DNA of 64,000 bases, from NCBI RefSeq assembly GCF_002157355.1, contig NZ_LYMK01000004.1, positions 168,940-232,939 on the forward strand, given 5' to 3'. Position numbers and translations under genes: made by a program. Source of the DNA: Variovorax sp. JS1663 (GTDB taxonomy: Bacteria > Pseudomonadota > Gammaproteobacteria > Burkholderiales > Burkholderiaceae_C). This document shows positions 26,861 through 35,486 of the stretch, one piece after another (position 1 is the first letter of the stretch; each line of letters begins with the position of its first letter). The notes beneath the pieces were generated by a model that saw only the letters and a program-made list of their open reading frames with translations, was not told the origin of the DNA and searched no databases.

Positions 26861-27196
26861 CTACTTCCGTCCGGCGGCCGGCGGCGGCGGTGCGTCGGGC
26901 ACCAGACAGGCCTCGGCGACCTGCAGCTCGTTGTCCCGGGCGAAGTTCATGACGAAGTCCCAGGCCATCACCTCGGCCTCGCGCAGTTCGCGGCTGACCA
27001 CCACGCACTTGATGCCGTTGACCACCGTCGGCACGCACCAGGGCGAGTAGCTCAGGTGGCTGCCCGGCTGCGGCCCGCCGGGCCGGAAGGAGCACATCAC
27101 GCCCGCCAGCCGCTCCGCCCAATCGCTCGGGCGAAAGGTCCGGCCATCTTTGGTGATGCCCTGGATGAAGACTTCTTTGGCGGTGGGGGAGACCAT
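26861..27196 (-). CDS. DUF3579 domain-containing protein
   Basis: The 111-aa protein matches the DUF3579 family, common in betaproteobacteria and without known function. Typical segments are FIQGITKDGRTFRPSDWAER, a MRYSPY-like SYSPWCVPTVVNGIKCVVV, and FVMNFARDNELQV. No signal peptide or catalytic motif is seen. The start at 27196 (MVSPTAKEV) is chosen because the upstream open frame is unconserved. It sits alone between the rpsT terminator and argD, which is divergent from it. Confidence 0.8.
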   Translation of the reverse strand: MVSPTAKEVFIQGITKDGRTFRPSDWAERLAGVMCSFRPGGPQPGSHLSYSPWCVPTVVNGIKCVVVSRELREAEVMAWDFVMNFARDNELQVAEACLVPDAPPPPAAGRK

Positions 27197-27352
27197 GGAT
27201 CGCGAGGAGACGCAGGCGGTGCTGCACTGCACAACGGATTCTATCCGGCGTCCCCGCGCGACACGGCAGCAGGACATTGCTGTGATGCGCAATCCTCAAC
27301 GCCGCTGTCAAAACGCACACCTAGAATCCTTCTTCCCTGTATCGGAGATCCC

Positions 27353-28558
27353 ATGAGCGCCACTGCCGCCCCCTCCTCGCCCCATGTCATGAACACCTAC
27401 GGCCGCCTGCCGATCGCGCTGTCGCACGGCCAGGGCTGCCGAGTCTGGGACACCGAGGGCCGAGCCTACCTGGACGGGCTGGGCGGCATCGCGGTCAACA
27501 CGCTGGGCCACAACCACCCCGAGCTGGTGCCGGCCCTGCAGGACCAAGTCAGCAAGCTGATCCACAGCTCCAACTACTACCACGTGCCCGGCCAGGAACA
27601 GCTCGCGGCCAAGCTGACCGAGCTGTCCGGCCTGACCAACGCCTTCTTCTGCTGCACCGGCCTGGAGGCCAACGAGGCCGCGCTGAAGCTGGCGCGCAAA
27701 TTCGGGCACGACAAGGGCATCGAACGCCCCGAGATCGTGGTCTACGAGGCCGCCTTCCACGGTCGCAGCATCGCCACCCTGTCCGCCACCGGCAACCCGA
27801 AGGTGCAGAAGGGCTTCGGCCCCCTGGTCGAGGGCTTCATCCGCGTGCCGCTCAACGACATCGAGGCCTTGAAGAAAGCCACCGAGGGCAACCCGAACGT
27901 CGTGGCCGTGTTCTTCGAGACCATCCAGGGCGAAGGCGGCATCCACCCGATGCGCTGGGAATACCTGCGCCAGGTGCGCCAGCTGTGCGACGACCGCGAC
28001 TGGCTGATGATGATCGACGAGGTGCAGTGCGGCATGGGCCGCACCGGCAAATGGTTCGCACACCAGTGGGCGGGCATCAAGCCCGACGTGATGCCCCTCG
28101 CCAAGGGCCTGGGCTCGGGCGTGCCGATCGGCGCGGTGGTGGCCGGCCCGCGCGCCGCCAACCTCTTCGGCCCGGGCAACCACGGCACCACCTTCGGCGG
28201 CAACCCGCTCGCCATGCGTGCCGGCATCGAGACCATCCGCATCATGGAAGAGCACAAGCTGCTCGACAACGCGGCCAACGTGGGCGCGCACCTCAAGGGC
28301 GCGCTGGAGCGCGAACTGGGCGGCCTGCCGGGCGTGAAGGAGATCCGCGGCCAGGGCCTGATGCTGGGCATCGAGCTCGACCGGCCCTGCGGCGTGATCC
28401 TCAACCGCGCCTGCGAGGCCGGCCTGCTGCTGAGCGTGACGGCCGACAGCGTGATCCGCCTGGTGCCCCCGCTAATCCTCAGCGTGGCCGAGGCCGACGA
28501 GATCGTCGCGATCCTCGTGCCGATCGTGAAGGCCTTCCTCGCGGAGCCGACGCCATGA
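27353..28558 (+). CDS. argD: Acetylornithine aminotransferase
   Basis: This 401-aa class III PLP aminotransferase converts N-acetylglutamate semialdehyde and glutamate to N-acetylornithine in arginine synthesis (and can act on succinyl-diaminopimelate). Visible signatures are FCCTGLEANEAALKLAR, the MMIDEVQCGMGRTGK segment with the PLP-contact Asp, and the Schiff-base lysine in MPLAKGLGSG near residue 250. The start at 27353 follows CGGAGATC. The stop overlaps the argF start (ATGA), so argD-argF is an operon. Confidence 0.93.
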   Translation: MSATAAPSSPHVMNTYGRLPIALSHGQGCRVWDTEGRAYLDGLGGIAVNTLGHNHPELVPALQDQVSKLIHSSNYYHVPGQEQLAAKLTELSGLTNAFFCCTGLEANEAALKLARKFGHDKGIERPEIVVYEAAFHGRSIATLSATGNPKVQKGFGPLVEGFIRVPLNDIEALKKATEGNPNVVAVFFETIQGEGGIHPMRWEYLRQVRQLCDDRDWLMMIDEVQCGMGRTGKWFAHQWAGIKPDVMPLAKGLGSGVPIGAVVAGPRAANLFGPGNHGTTFGGNPLAMRAGIETIRIMEEHKLLDNAANVGAHLKGALERELGGLPGVKEIRGQGLMLGIELDRPCGVILNRACEAGLLLSVTADSVIRLVPPLILSVAEADEIVAILVPIVKAFLAEPTP

Positions 28559-29487
28559 GCAATGCTCCCGCCCTGCGCCACTACCTCCAGTTCTCGGACT
28601 TCACGGCCGACGACTACGCCTATCTCTTCGAGCGCGCCGCGCTGATCAAGAAAAAGTTCAAGGCCTACGAGAGGCACCAGCCGCTCACCGACCGCACCCT
28701 GGCCATGATCTTCGAGAAGGCGTCCACGCGCACCCGCGTGAGCTTCGAGGCCGGCATGTACCAGCTCGGCGGCAGCGTGGTGCACCTGACCACCGGCGAC
28801 AGCCAGCTCGGCCGCGCCGAGCCCATCGAGGACAGCGCCAAGGTCATCAGCCGCATGGTCGACCTGGTGATGATCCGCACCTACGAGCAGACCAAGATCG
28901 AATCCTTCGCGGCGCACTCCCGCGTGCCGGTGATCAACGGCCTGACCAACGAGTTCCACCCCTGCCAGATCCTGGCCGACATCTTCACCTTCATCGAGCA
29001 CCGCGGCTCGATCAAGGGCCGCACGGTGGCCTGGGTGGGCGACGGCAACAACATGGCCAACACCTGGCTGCAGGCCGGCGAGATCCTGGGCTTCAAGGTG
29101 CACGTGAGCACGCCCAGCGGCTACGAGGTCGACCAGTCGGTCGCCGGCATCCGCTCGGCCGACAGCTACCGCGTCTTCAAGGACCCGATGGAAGCCTGCC
29201 GCGGCGCCGACCTGGTGACCACCGACGTCTGGACCAGCATGGGCTACGAGGCCGAGAACGAGGCCCGCCGCACCGCCTTCGCCGAGTGGTGCGTGGACGA
29301 GGACATGATGCGCGCCGCCCAGCCCGACGCCCTCTTCATGCACTGCCTGCCCGCGCACCGCGGCGAGGAGGTCCAGGCCGAGGTGATCGACGGCCCGCAG
29401 TCGGTGGTGTGGGACGAGGCCGAGAACCGCATGCACGTGCAGAAGGCGCTGATGGAATTTTTGCTGCTCGGCCGCCAGCCGAACTGA
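28555..29487 (+). CDS. argF: Ornithine carbamoyltransferase
   Basis: ArgF makes citrulline from ornithine and carbamoyl phosphate. The 310-aa protein shows the carbamoyl-phosphate motif STRTR (residues 57-61), the HPCQILAD segment and the ornithine-binding HCLPAHRG near residue 263. Its length is standard for the anabolic enzyme. It is coupled to argD by a 4-nt overlap. The 83-nt gap to kynB contains an inverted repeat at 29511-29528. Confidence 0.96.
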   Translation: MSNAPALRHYLQFSDFTADDYAYLFERAALIKKKFKAYERHQPLTDRTLAMIFEKASTRTRVSFEAGMYQLGGSVVHLTTGDSQLGRAEPIEDSAKVISRMVDLVMIRTYEQTKIESFAAHSRVPVINGLTNEFHPCQILADIFTFIEHRGSIKGRTVAWVGDGNNMANTWLQAGEILGFKVHVSTPSGYEVDQSVAGIRSADSYRVFKDPMEACRGADLVTTDVWTSMGYEAENEARRTAFAEWCVDEDMMRAAQPDALFMHCLPAHRGEEVQAEVIDGPQSVVWDEAENRMHVQKALMEFLLLGRQPN

Positions 29488-29510
29488 AAGCCTGAGCGTG
29501 GCAGGCGTTG

Positions 29511-29528
29511 TTTCCAACCTGTTGGAAA
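29511..29528 (+). promoter_or_regulatory. Inverted repeat upstream of kynB, candidate operator
   Basis: TTTCCAA-CCTG-TTGGAAA is a perfect 7-bp inverted repeat ending 42 nt before the kynB start. There is no T-run, so a terminator for argF is unlikely. Position and symmetry suggest a binding site for a dimeric regulator of the kyn operon; the regulator gene is not in the window. Confidence 0.5.
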
Positions 29529-29570
29529 TAACCGACACCACGACCCCGTTCGCGGCGCTACCTTCGCGCC

Positions 29571-30209
29571 ATGAACCAACGCATCTGGGATATCTCGCCG
29601 CCGGTGCTTGAAGGCGCGCCGGTGTTTCCCGGCGACACGCCCTACCGCCAGCGCTGGGCGGCGACCATCGCGCCGGGCTGCCCGGTCAACGTCAGCGAGA
29701 TCACGCTCTCGCCCCATGTCGGCGCCCATGCCGACGCGCCCCTGCACTACGACCCCGAGGGCCAGGCCATCGGCGCGGTGGACCTCGCACCCTACCTCGG
29801 CCCCTGCCGCGTCATCCATGCCATCGAATGCGGGCCGCTGGTCGAGTGGGCGCACATCGCCCACGCGGTGCAGGACCTGCCGCCACGGGTGCTGGTGCGC
29901 ACCTATCGCCGGGCGCCGGTCGACCGCTGGGATGGCGCCCTCGCCGCCTATGCGCCTTCGACGGTCGAGCGCCTGGCGGCGCTGGGCGTGACGCTGATCG
30001 GCATCGACACCGCCAGCATCGACCCGGCCGACAGCAAGACCCTCGACAGCCACCAGGCGATCCGCCGCCTCGGCCTGCGCGTGCTCGAGAACCTCGTGCT
30101 CGACGAGGTGCCCGAAGGCGACTACGAACTCATCGCGCTGCCGCTCAAGCTGGTGACGGCCGATGCCTCCCCCGTGCGCGCCGTGCTGCGCGAACTCCAA
30201 ACCCCATGA
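29571..30209 (+). CDS. kynB: Arylformamidase (N-formylkynurenine formamidase)
   Basis: KynB hydrolyses N-formylkynurenine to kynurenine and formate, the second step of tryptophan breakdown. The 212-aa protein carries the metal-binding signature [11 protein letters not shown] (H49, H53, D55, H59) typical of the cyclase/KynB family, and a later [17 protein letters not shown] segment. It is the first gene of kynB-kynU-kynA. The stop overlaps the kynU start (ATGA). Confidence 0.95.
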   Translation: MNQRIWDISPPVLEGAPVFPGDTPYRQRWAATIAPGCPVNVSEITLSPHVGAHADAPLHYDPEGQAIGAVDLAPYLGPCRVIHAIECGPLVEWAHIAHAVQDLPPRVLVRTYRRAPVDRWDGALAAYAPSTVERLAALGVTLIGIDTASIDPADSKTLDSHQAIRRLGLRVLENLVLDEVPEGDYELIALPLKLVTADASPVRAVLRELQTP

Positions 30210-31495
30210 CCATGAACCTCGACGATTGCCGGCGCCTCGACGCCGAAGACCCGCTCGCCGCCCTGCGCGGCCATTTCATCCTGCCCGACGGCGTGATCTA
30301 CCTCGACGGCAACTCGCTCGGCGTGTTGCCGAAGGCCGCCCCGGCGCGCATCGCCGAAGTCGTGACCCAGGAATGGGGCGAAGGCCTGATCCGCTCCTGG
30401 AACAGCGCCCGCTGGATCGACCTGCCCCAGCGCCTGGGCGACAAGCTCGCGCGCCTGATCGGCGCCGCGCCGGGCGAGGTGGTGTGCACCGACGGCACCT
30501 CGGTCAACCTCTACAAGGTGCTGTTCGCCGCGCTCTCGCAGATGAAGGACAGCGGCCGCAGGGTGGTCGTCAGCGAGCGCAGCAACTTCCCGACCGACCT
30601 CTACATCGCCGAGTCGCTGTGCCGCGAGCGGGGCTTCGTCCTGAAGCTGATCGACGACCCGGGCGAGCTGCCAGCAGCCTTGGACGGCGAGGTCGCCGTG
30701 CTCATGCTCACGCACGTCAACTACCGCACCGGCGCGATGCACGACATGCAGGCGCTCACCGCCGCCGCCCATGCGGCCGGCGCGCTCGCGGTGTGGGACC
30801 TCGCGCACAGCGCCGGCGCGGTGCCGGTCGCGCTCAACGACTGCGATGCCGACTTCGCGATCGGCTGCGGCTACAAGTACCTCAACGGCGGCCCCGGCGC
30901 GCCGGCCTTCGTCTGGGTGCATGCGCGCCATGCGAGCCGCTTCGAGCAGCCGCTGTCGGGCTGGTTCGGCCATGCGGCGCCTTTCGAGTTCTCGCCGCAC
31001 TACCGGCCGGCGCAGGGCGTGGCGCGCTACCTCTGCGGCACGCAGCCGATCATTTCGCTGTCGGCCCTCGAATGCGGGCTCGACAGCGTGCTCGCCGCCG
31101 AGGCCCACGACGGCGGCCGCGGCAGCATGGCGGCGCTTCGCGCCAAGTCGCTGGCTCTGACCGATGCCTTCATCGCCCTGGTCGAACAGCGCTGCCCCGG
31201 CCGCTTCACGCTGGTGACACCCCGCGCACACGCGCAGCGCGGCTCGCAGGTCTGCCTGGCGCTCGCCGACAACGGGCCCGGCGCCTACGCGATCGTGCAG
31301 GCACTGATCGCGCGGGGTGTGATCGGCGACTTCCGCGCAGGCGACAGCCGGATGCCGGACATCCTGCGCTTCGGCTTCACGCCGCTGTACCTCGGCTATG
31401 AGGATGTGTGGAACGCGGTGGAGCATCTGGCGCAGGTGTTGGAGCGCGAGGAATGGAAGCGCCCCGAGTTCAACCAGAAGCTGGCGGTGACCTGA
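30206..31495 (+). CDS. kynU: Kynureninase
   Basis: Kynureninase is a PLP enzyme that splits kynurenine into anthranilate and alanine. The 429-aa protein starts with an [18 protein letters not shown] region and YLDGNSLG. It contains [15 protein letters not shown] and the PLP lysine in [15 protein letters not shown] near residue 225. The first ATG (30206) overlaps the kynB stop; a second one lies six bases later. The anthranilate made here would feed either excretion, tryptophan re-synthesis or anthranilate degradation, none of which is encoded in the window. Confidence 0.95.
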   Translation: MTMNLDDCRRLDAEDPLAALRGHFILPDGVIYLDGNSLGVLPKAAPARIAEVVTQEWGEGLIRSWNSARWIDLPQRLGDKLARLIGAAPGEVVCTDGTSVNLYKVLFAALSQMKDSGRRVVVSERSNFPTDLYIAESLCRERGFVLKLIDDPGELPAALDGEVAVLMLTHVNYRTGAMHDMQALTAAAHAAGALAVWDLAHSAGAVPVALNDCDADFAIGCGYKYLNGGPGAPAFVWVHARHASRFEQPLSGWFGHAAPFEFSPHYRPAQGVARYLCGTQPIISLSALECGLDSVLAAEAHDGGRGSMAALRAKSLALTDAFIALVEQRCPGRFTLVTPRAHAQRGSQVCLALADNGPGAYAIVQALIARGVIGDFRAGDSRMPDILRFGFTPLYLGYEDVWNAVEHLAQVLEREEWKRPEFNQKLAVT

Positions 31496-31505
31496 AGGAA
31501 TGATC

Positions 31506-32342
31506 ATGAGCACCGAACGCATCGTCCATGACGAAGGGGCCAAGCTCGACTTCAGCGCCTCGATGAGCTACAGCGACTACCTGGGCCTGGACGCCATCCT
31601 CAATGCCCAGCACCCGCGCTCGCCGGCGCACGACGAGATGCTCTTCATCGTCCAGCACCAGACCAGCGAGCTGTGGATGAAGCTGATGCTCCACGAGCTG
31701 CGCGCCGCCATCCGCTGCATCGCCGAGGACGAACTGGCCAGTGCCTTCAAGATGCTGGCCCGGGTCTCGCGCATCATGGAGCAACTGGTCCATGCGTGGG
31801 ACGTGCTGGCCACCATGACGCCGCCCGAGTACAGCGCGATGCGGCCCTACCTGGGCAGCTCCAGCGGTTTCCAGAGCTGGCAATACCGCTGCATCGAGTT
31901 CGCGCTGGGCAACAAGAACGCGGCCATGCTCAAACCCCACGCGCACCGGCCCGAGCTGCTGGCCGAGGTGGAGGCGGCCTGGCGCTCGCCCTCGCTCTAC
32001 GACGAGGCGCTGCGCCTGCTGGCGCGCCGGGGTTTCGCCATCCCGGCCGACCATGTGGAGCGCGACTGGACGAAGGCCTATGAGCTCAGCGAAGGCGTCG
32101 AGCAGGCCTGGCTCGTGGTCTACCGCGATCCGAAGAACCACTGGGACCTGTACCAGCTGGGCGAGGAGCTGACCGACCTGGAAGACGCCTTCCGCCTCTG
32201 GCGCTTCCGCCACGTGACCACCGTGGAGCGCGTGATCGGCTTCAAGCGCGGCACCGGGGGCACCGGCGGCGTGAGCTACCTGCGCAAGATGCTCGACGTG
32301 GTGCTGTTCCCCGAGATCTGGAAGCTGCGCACCGATCTCTAG
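31506..32342 (+). CDS. kynA: Tryptophan 2,3-dioxygenase
   Basis: KynA is a haem enzyme that opens the indole ring of tryptophan to give N-formylkynurenine. The 278-aa protein shows the family motifs [20 protein letters not shown] (substrate-binding helix) and [20 protein letters not shown], which includes the proximal haem His. Two in-frame ATGs exist (31500 and 31506). GAAGGA ends immediately before the first and sits 6 nt from the second, so the second is preferred. Last gene of the kyn operon, followed by a gene remnant. Confidence 0.95.
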   Translation: MSTERIVHDEGAKLDFSASMSYSDYLGLDAILNAQHPRSPAHDEMLFIVQHQTSELWMKLMLHELRAAIRCIAEDELASAFKMLARVSRIMEQLVHAWDVLATMTPPEYSAMRPYLGSSSGFQSWQYRCIEFALGNKNAAMLKPHAHRPELLAEVEAAWRSPSLYDEALRLLARRGFAIPADHVERDWTKAYELSEGVEQAWLVVYRDPKNHWDLYQLGEELTDLEDAFRLWRFRHVTTVERVIGFKRGTGGTGGVSYLRKMLDVVLFPEIWKLRTDL

Positions 32343-32343
32343 C

Positions 32344-32565
32344 CGGCACGGCCCGGCGGTCAAGGTCGACGTACTGGGACGCCTGGGCAGCTTCGGCCTG
32401 AGCGTGATGAAGACCAAGGCCGACCGCATGTGGGACGAGTTCGGGCAGAAGCTGGCGAAGCGGATCCCGATGGTGCAGACGGTGCTCGTGCAGGTCGAGA
32501 AGTGCGGGTCGCCTCTACCGGTCACCGGCTTCGAGCCGCCGCCCTTTGCCGCCCGCGCGGCATGA
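32344..32565 (+). pseudogene. C-terminal remnant of a CoxG/SRPBCC-like protein
   Basis: Right after the kynA stop an open frame runs to TGA at 32563-32565 without any plausible start. It encodes VKVDVLGRLGSFGLSVMKTK and ADRMWDEFGQKLAKRI, and ends in a Pro/Ala-rich tail (GFEPPPFAARAA). The GxLGSFGxSV...K.AD.MWDEF pattern is what the last helix of CoxG-type SRPBCC proteins looks like. The first two-thirds of such a gene are absent. I read this as the 3' end of a gene whose 5' part was lost by deletion next to kynA. The SRPBCC assignment is from pattern memory only. Confidence 0.5.
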
Positions 32566-32684
32566 ACCCAAGCCCGGATGGGCATCCAACGCGCGGGGTG
32601 GTGCGCCTCCTTGCCGAAGAACTTGATACTCTCCTTCATGGCCCGGCGCCCTGCCACCGGGCACGCCAACGACAAGGAGACGAC

Positions 32685-33932
32685 ATGAGCGACCACTTTG
32701 CCGATGACGAACTGGCCCTTCTGCGCGAGCACGGCATCGTGCTTTTCGCCGGGCGCGTGATCTTCGATGCCCGGCCCCCGATGACGATCGAGCAGATCGC
32801 CGCCGTCCAGGCCGTGTGCGCGGGCCCCCTCCCCGCCGAGCTGGTCGAGCTCTGGCAGCGCACGGCGGGCGGCCGCATCGACTACGACCTGCACCTGCGA
32901 ATGAACGGCAGCGAGGAGGCGGTCGGCTGGAGTGAGCTGTTCTGGAACGGCAGCGATGCGTACCACGACCTGCAGGGCTGGATCGCCCACGAGCAGGAGC
33001 GCGCACGGGAGGCCGCCGCGGCGCGCGGCCAGCAGTGGGACGGCCTGCTCACCGCCCTGCCCTTCGGCGGCTTCGAATACACCGACCGCATCTACGCGGT
33101 GGTCGAGCGCGGTGCCGACTACGGCCACATCCTGGCCTGGAAGCAGGGCCTGCCCGAGACCTGGGCTCACGCGATGCACGAGGACGGGCTGACCACCATC
33201 GCCCACGACCTGCCCGCGGCCTTCGCCATGCTGCGTCTGGACGAGGACCCGCTCGAGCCGGCCGGCGACTACTTCACCGGACAGGCGCTGCTCGAGTACC
33301 TGGACGAGCGGCACCAGGACCACGGCCTCGCGCTCGAGCTGATGGACAAGGTGGTGGCCTTCTACCGGCGCGCGACGGTCGACTGGCGCACGCCGCTGGC
33401 CGCGGGCACGCTGGACCGCGACGGCGCGCTCTCGCGCATCGCGCTGCGCCACGCGGTCGCAACCGACGATGCGGCCCTGGTCGAGCGGCTGGCCGCCACC
33501 GGCGTGGCATTCGATGGGCCGCTGCAGGGGAGCGCCACGGCCACCGACCTGGCGCTGTCGCACGGCGCCCACCACGCCGCCGCCGCGCTGGCGCGCGCCG
33601 GCGCGCCGGTCTCGCCCGATGCGCTGGACGGCATCGACAGCGCGGTCTCGCCCGAGCTGGTGACCCTGCTGCTGGAACGCGGCGCGCAGCCCAGCGTCAC
33701 CGCGATTGCCGAATGCGTGGCCTGCGGCGCGCCCGCCGCCGCGCGCGTGATCGCCGACGCCTACCAAGGCAGCCACGACGACCTGCCGGCCGTCTTCGAG
33801 AAGACGCGCCTGGACATGCTGGCCGAGCTCGAGCGCTCGCTCGCCGAGGTGCGCACCGGCCAGGTCAGCCACTACCTCGGGGCCGAGGGCCTGGCCGAGC
33901 GGGTCGACCATCTCCAGAGCTTCCGTCTTTGA
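32685..33932 (+). CDS. SUKH (SMI1/KNR4)-like N-terminus fused to ankyrin-like repeats
   Basis: The 415-aa protein has no signal peptide or membrane helix. The first 190 residues resemble a SMI1/KNR4 (SUKH) domain: GPLPAELVELWQRTAGGRID is the typical strand-helix-GG pattern, and a second conserved block is LPFGGFEYTDRIYAVVE. Residues from about 255 to 380 look like degenerate ankyrin repeats (ALRHAVATDDAALVERLAATG, ATDLALSHGAHHAAAALARAG). Many SUKH proteins are immunity proteins against contact-dependent or polymorphic toxins, but no toxin gene is adjacent, so the role is open. An AAGGAG ribosome site lies 6 nt before ATG 32685. The gene follows the kyn operon and the CoxG remnant. Confidence 0.65.
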   Translation: MSDHFADDELALLREHGIVLFAGRVIFDARPPMTIEQIAAVQAVCAGPLPAELVELWQRTAGGRIDYDLHLRMNGSEEAVGWSELFWNGSDAYHDLQGWIAHEQERAREAAAARGQQWDGLLTALPFGGFEYTDRIYAVVERGADYGHILAWKQGLPETWAHAMHEDGLTTIAHDLPAAFAMLRLDEDPLEPAGDYFTGQALLEYLDERHQDHGLALELMDKVVAFYRRATVDWRTPLAAGTLDRDGALSRIALRHAVATDDAALVERLAATGVAFDGPLQGSATATDLALSHGAHHAAAALARAGAPVSPDALDGIDSAVSPELVTLLLERGAQPSVTAIAECVACGAPAAARVIADAYQGSHDDLPAVFEKTRLDMLAELERSLAEVRTGQVSHYLGAEGLAERVDHLQSFRL

Positions 33933-33994
33933 CCGCCAAGGCGCCCGCGGCGTTGTCAGTTATAGACGACAAACAGTGGAAAGATGTGATCCAT

Positions 33995-34012
33995 TGCCAG
34001 TTATGACTGGCA
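33995..34012. repeat. Inverted repeat between convergent genes
   Basis: TGCCAGT-TATG-ACTGGCA is a perfect 7-bp inverted repeat in an AT-richer patch (33955-34019) between the ends of the SUKH-ankyrin gene and the FAD monooxygenase gene. A second stem, TTGTC/GACAA, lies just upstream. Neither has a T-run. Possible bidirectional weak terminator; I cannot say more. Confidence 0.5.
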
Positions 34013-34019
34013 TACGCTA

Positions 34020-35201
34020 CTAGGCCCCGTAAAGCCAAGGCACGTCGAGCAGCCTCGACCCCAGCAGCCGCAGCGCAGCATCGCGCCCCATCCGCATCAG
34101 CCCGGTGGCATGGAAGATCTCGCCGTTGCGGCGTGCCCGGGCCTGCACCTGCGCGTTGCGCTGCCAGCGCTCGCGGGCATAGCGTTCCAGCCGCAGCGGC
34201 ACCTCCTCCGCGCCGCAGCCGTCCAGCGCCTCGGCCAGCGCCACGCCGTCTTCGATCGCCATGCCGGCGCCCTGCGCCAGGTAGGGCAGCATGGGATGCG
34301 CCGCATCGCCGGCCAGGGCGACGCGTTCGCCGGCCATCTGTTCCGGGCCGCTGAGCGGCGGACGATCGCACAAGGTCCAGGCGCGCCAGGCGGGCATCGC
34401 CTCCAGCAGCGCCTGCAGGCTCGCGTCGGTGCGGCCGGTGGCGGCCTGCAGGGTGGCCAGGCTGCTGGCCTGGTCCCAGTCGCGCGCATCGCCCGACGGC
34501 GCCGCCTCTGCCAGCACCACGACGTTCAGGGCCTCGCCGCGGCGCACCGGGTAGGCCACCGCATGCAGGCGCGGTCCGAGCCAGACGTTGATCTGCGTGC
34601 TGCGCAGCGACGCCGGCAGCGCCGACTGCGCGACCAGGGCCCGCCAGGCCGTGTGGCCGGTCGCGCGCGGCAGCGATGCGTCGCCGACCACGCGCGCGCG
34701 CACCGCGCTCCACAGACCATCGGCCCCGACCAGCGCATCGCCCTCCCAGGCCCGCATGCCGGTGCTGGCGACGCACACCGCGCCGCCACGCGCCACCGCC
34801 TCGGTGACGCGCGCACCCGTATTGAGGGTGACGGCGCCGCTGCCGCGCACGGCGGCCAGCAGCAGCCCATGCAGATCGGCCCGATGGACGCAGAGGTAGG
34901 GCGCGCCATAGCTGCGCAGCATGGCGTTGCCCAGCGGCAGCCGGGCGATCTCGCCGCCGTGGACCGCGCTGCGCACGACCAGGGCCTCGGGCTTGGCCGC
35001 GATACGCATCAGCGGCTCCCAGACGCCCAGCGTCTGCAGCCGGCGGACCACGTTCGGGCCCAGCTGGATGCCCGCGCCGACCTCGGCGAAGGCGACAGCC
35101 TGTTCGAACAGGTCGATTCGATGGCGGCGGCGCGCCAGGGCGAGCGCGCTCGCCAGGCCCGCGATGCCGCCACCGGCAACCAGGATGTGGGCGGCACGCA
35201 T
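34020..35201 (-). CDS. FAD-dependent aromatic-ring monooxygenase (UbiH/PHBH group)
   Basis: The 393-aa protein is a single-component flavin monooxygenase. It has the dinucleotide-binding GGGIAGLASALALA near the start, the DG motif LVGADGLWSAVR, and the GD motif VALAGDAAHPMLPYLAQGAGMA. The pattern is that of salicylate- or 3-hydroxybenzoate-hydroxylase-like enzymes, but the substrate cannot be assigned from sequence alone. It is not in the same orientation as the kyn genes, so a link with tryptophan breakdown is only suggestive. It lies 5 nt downstream of the small Cys-rich protein gene of the feo operon and may be co-transcribed with it. Confidence 0.85.
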   Translation of the reverse strand: MRAAHILVAGGGIAGLASALALARRRHRIDLFEQAVAFAEVGAGIQLGPNVVRRLQTLGVWEPLMRIAAKPEALVVRSAVHGGEIARLPLGNAMLRSYGAPYLCVHRADLHGLLLAAVRGSGAVTLNTGARVTEAVARGGAVCVASTGMRAWEGDALVGADGLWSAVRARVVGDASLPRATGHTAWRALVAQSALPASLRSTQINVWLGPRLHAVAYPVRRGEALNVVVLAEAAPSGDARDWDQASSLATLQAATGRTDASLQALLEAMPAWRAWTLCDRPPLSGPEQMAGERVALAGDAAHPMLPYLAQGAGMAIEDGVALAEALDGCGAEEVPLRLERYARERWQRNAQVQARARRNGEIFHATGLMRMGRDAALRLLGSRLLDVPWLYGA

Positions 35202-35206
35202 GCCGC

Positions 35207-35485
35207 TCAGGGCTTGTGCGTGGCGGGCGTCGCTTGGCGCTTGTCCGCAGACGGCGCCGTGGGTGTCGCGCAGCTGCCGCAGCTGTCGCAGGAACCGCAG
35301 CCGGAGGTCTTGGCCAGCGAGTCGGCCAGCTTCCGGGCGCGTTGTGCATCGACCAGGCCCGCACGCTGCGAGCCCGAAGCAAGACGGGCCGCCGCCGAGC
35401 GGCGCCAGCCCGCGGGCATCCAGCGCCAGACCGCGTACACCGCGGCCAGGGCGACGATCAGCCCGACGATGATCTGTTGTGTCAT
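35207..35485 (-). CDS. FeoB-associated Cys-rich small membrane protein
   Basis: The 92-aa protein has one N-terminal transmembrane helix (TQQIIVGLIVALAAVYAVW), a basic linker, and a Cys-rich cluster CGSCDSCGSC at about residues 68-77. It ends in a Pro/Thr/Lys-rich tail. It starts one base after the feoB stop. The position and Cys motif match the FeoB-associated Cys-rich group found downstream of feoB, which could bind iron or an iron-sulfur unit at the transporter. The family role is unproven. Confidence 0.75.
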   Translation of the reverse strand: MTQQIIVGLIVALAAVYAVWRWMPAGWRRSAAARLASGSQRAGLVDAQRARKLADSLAKTSGCGSCDSCGSCATPTAPSADKRQATPATHKP

Positions 35486-35486
35486 C

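Noticed and set aside
31470..33911. 813-aa minus-strand frame opposite kynA and the SUKH-ankyrin gene
   Set aside because: Antisense shadow; kynA on the other strand has clear family motifs.
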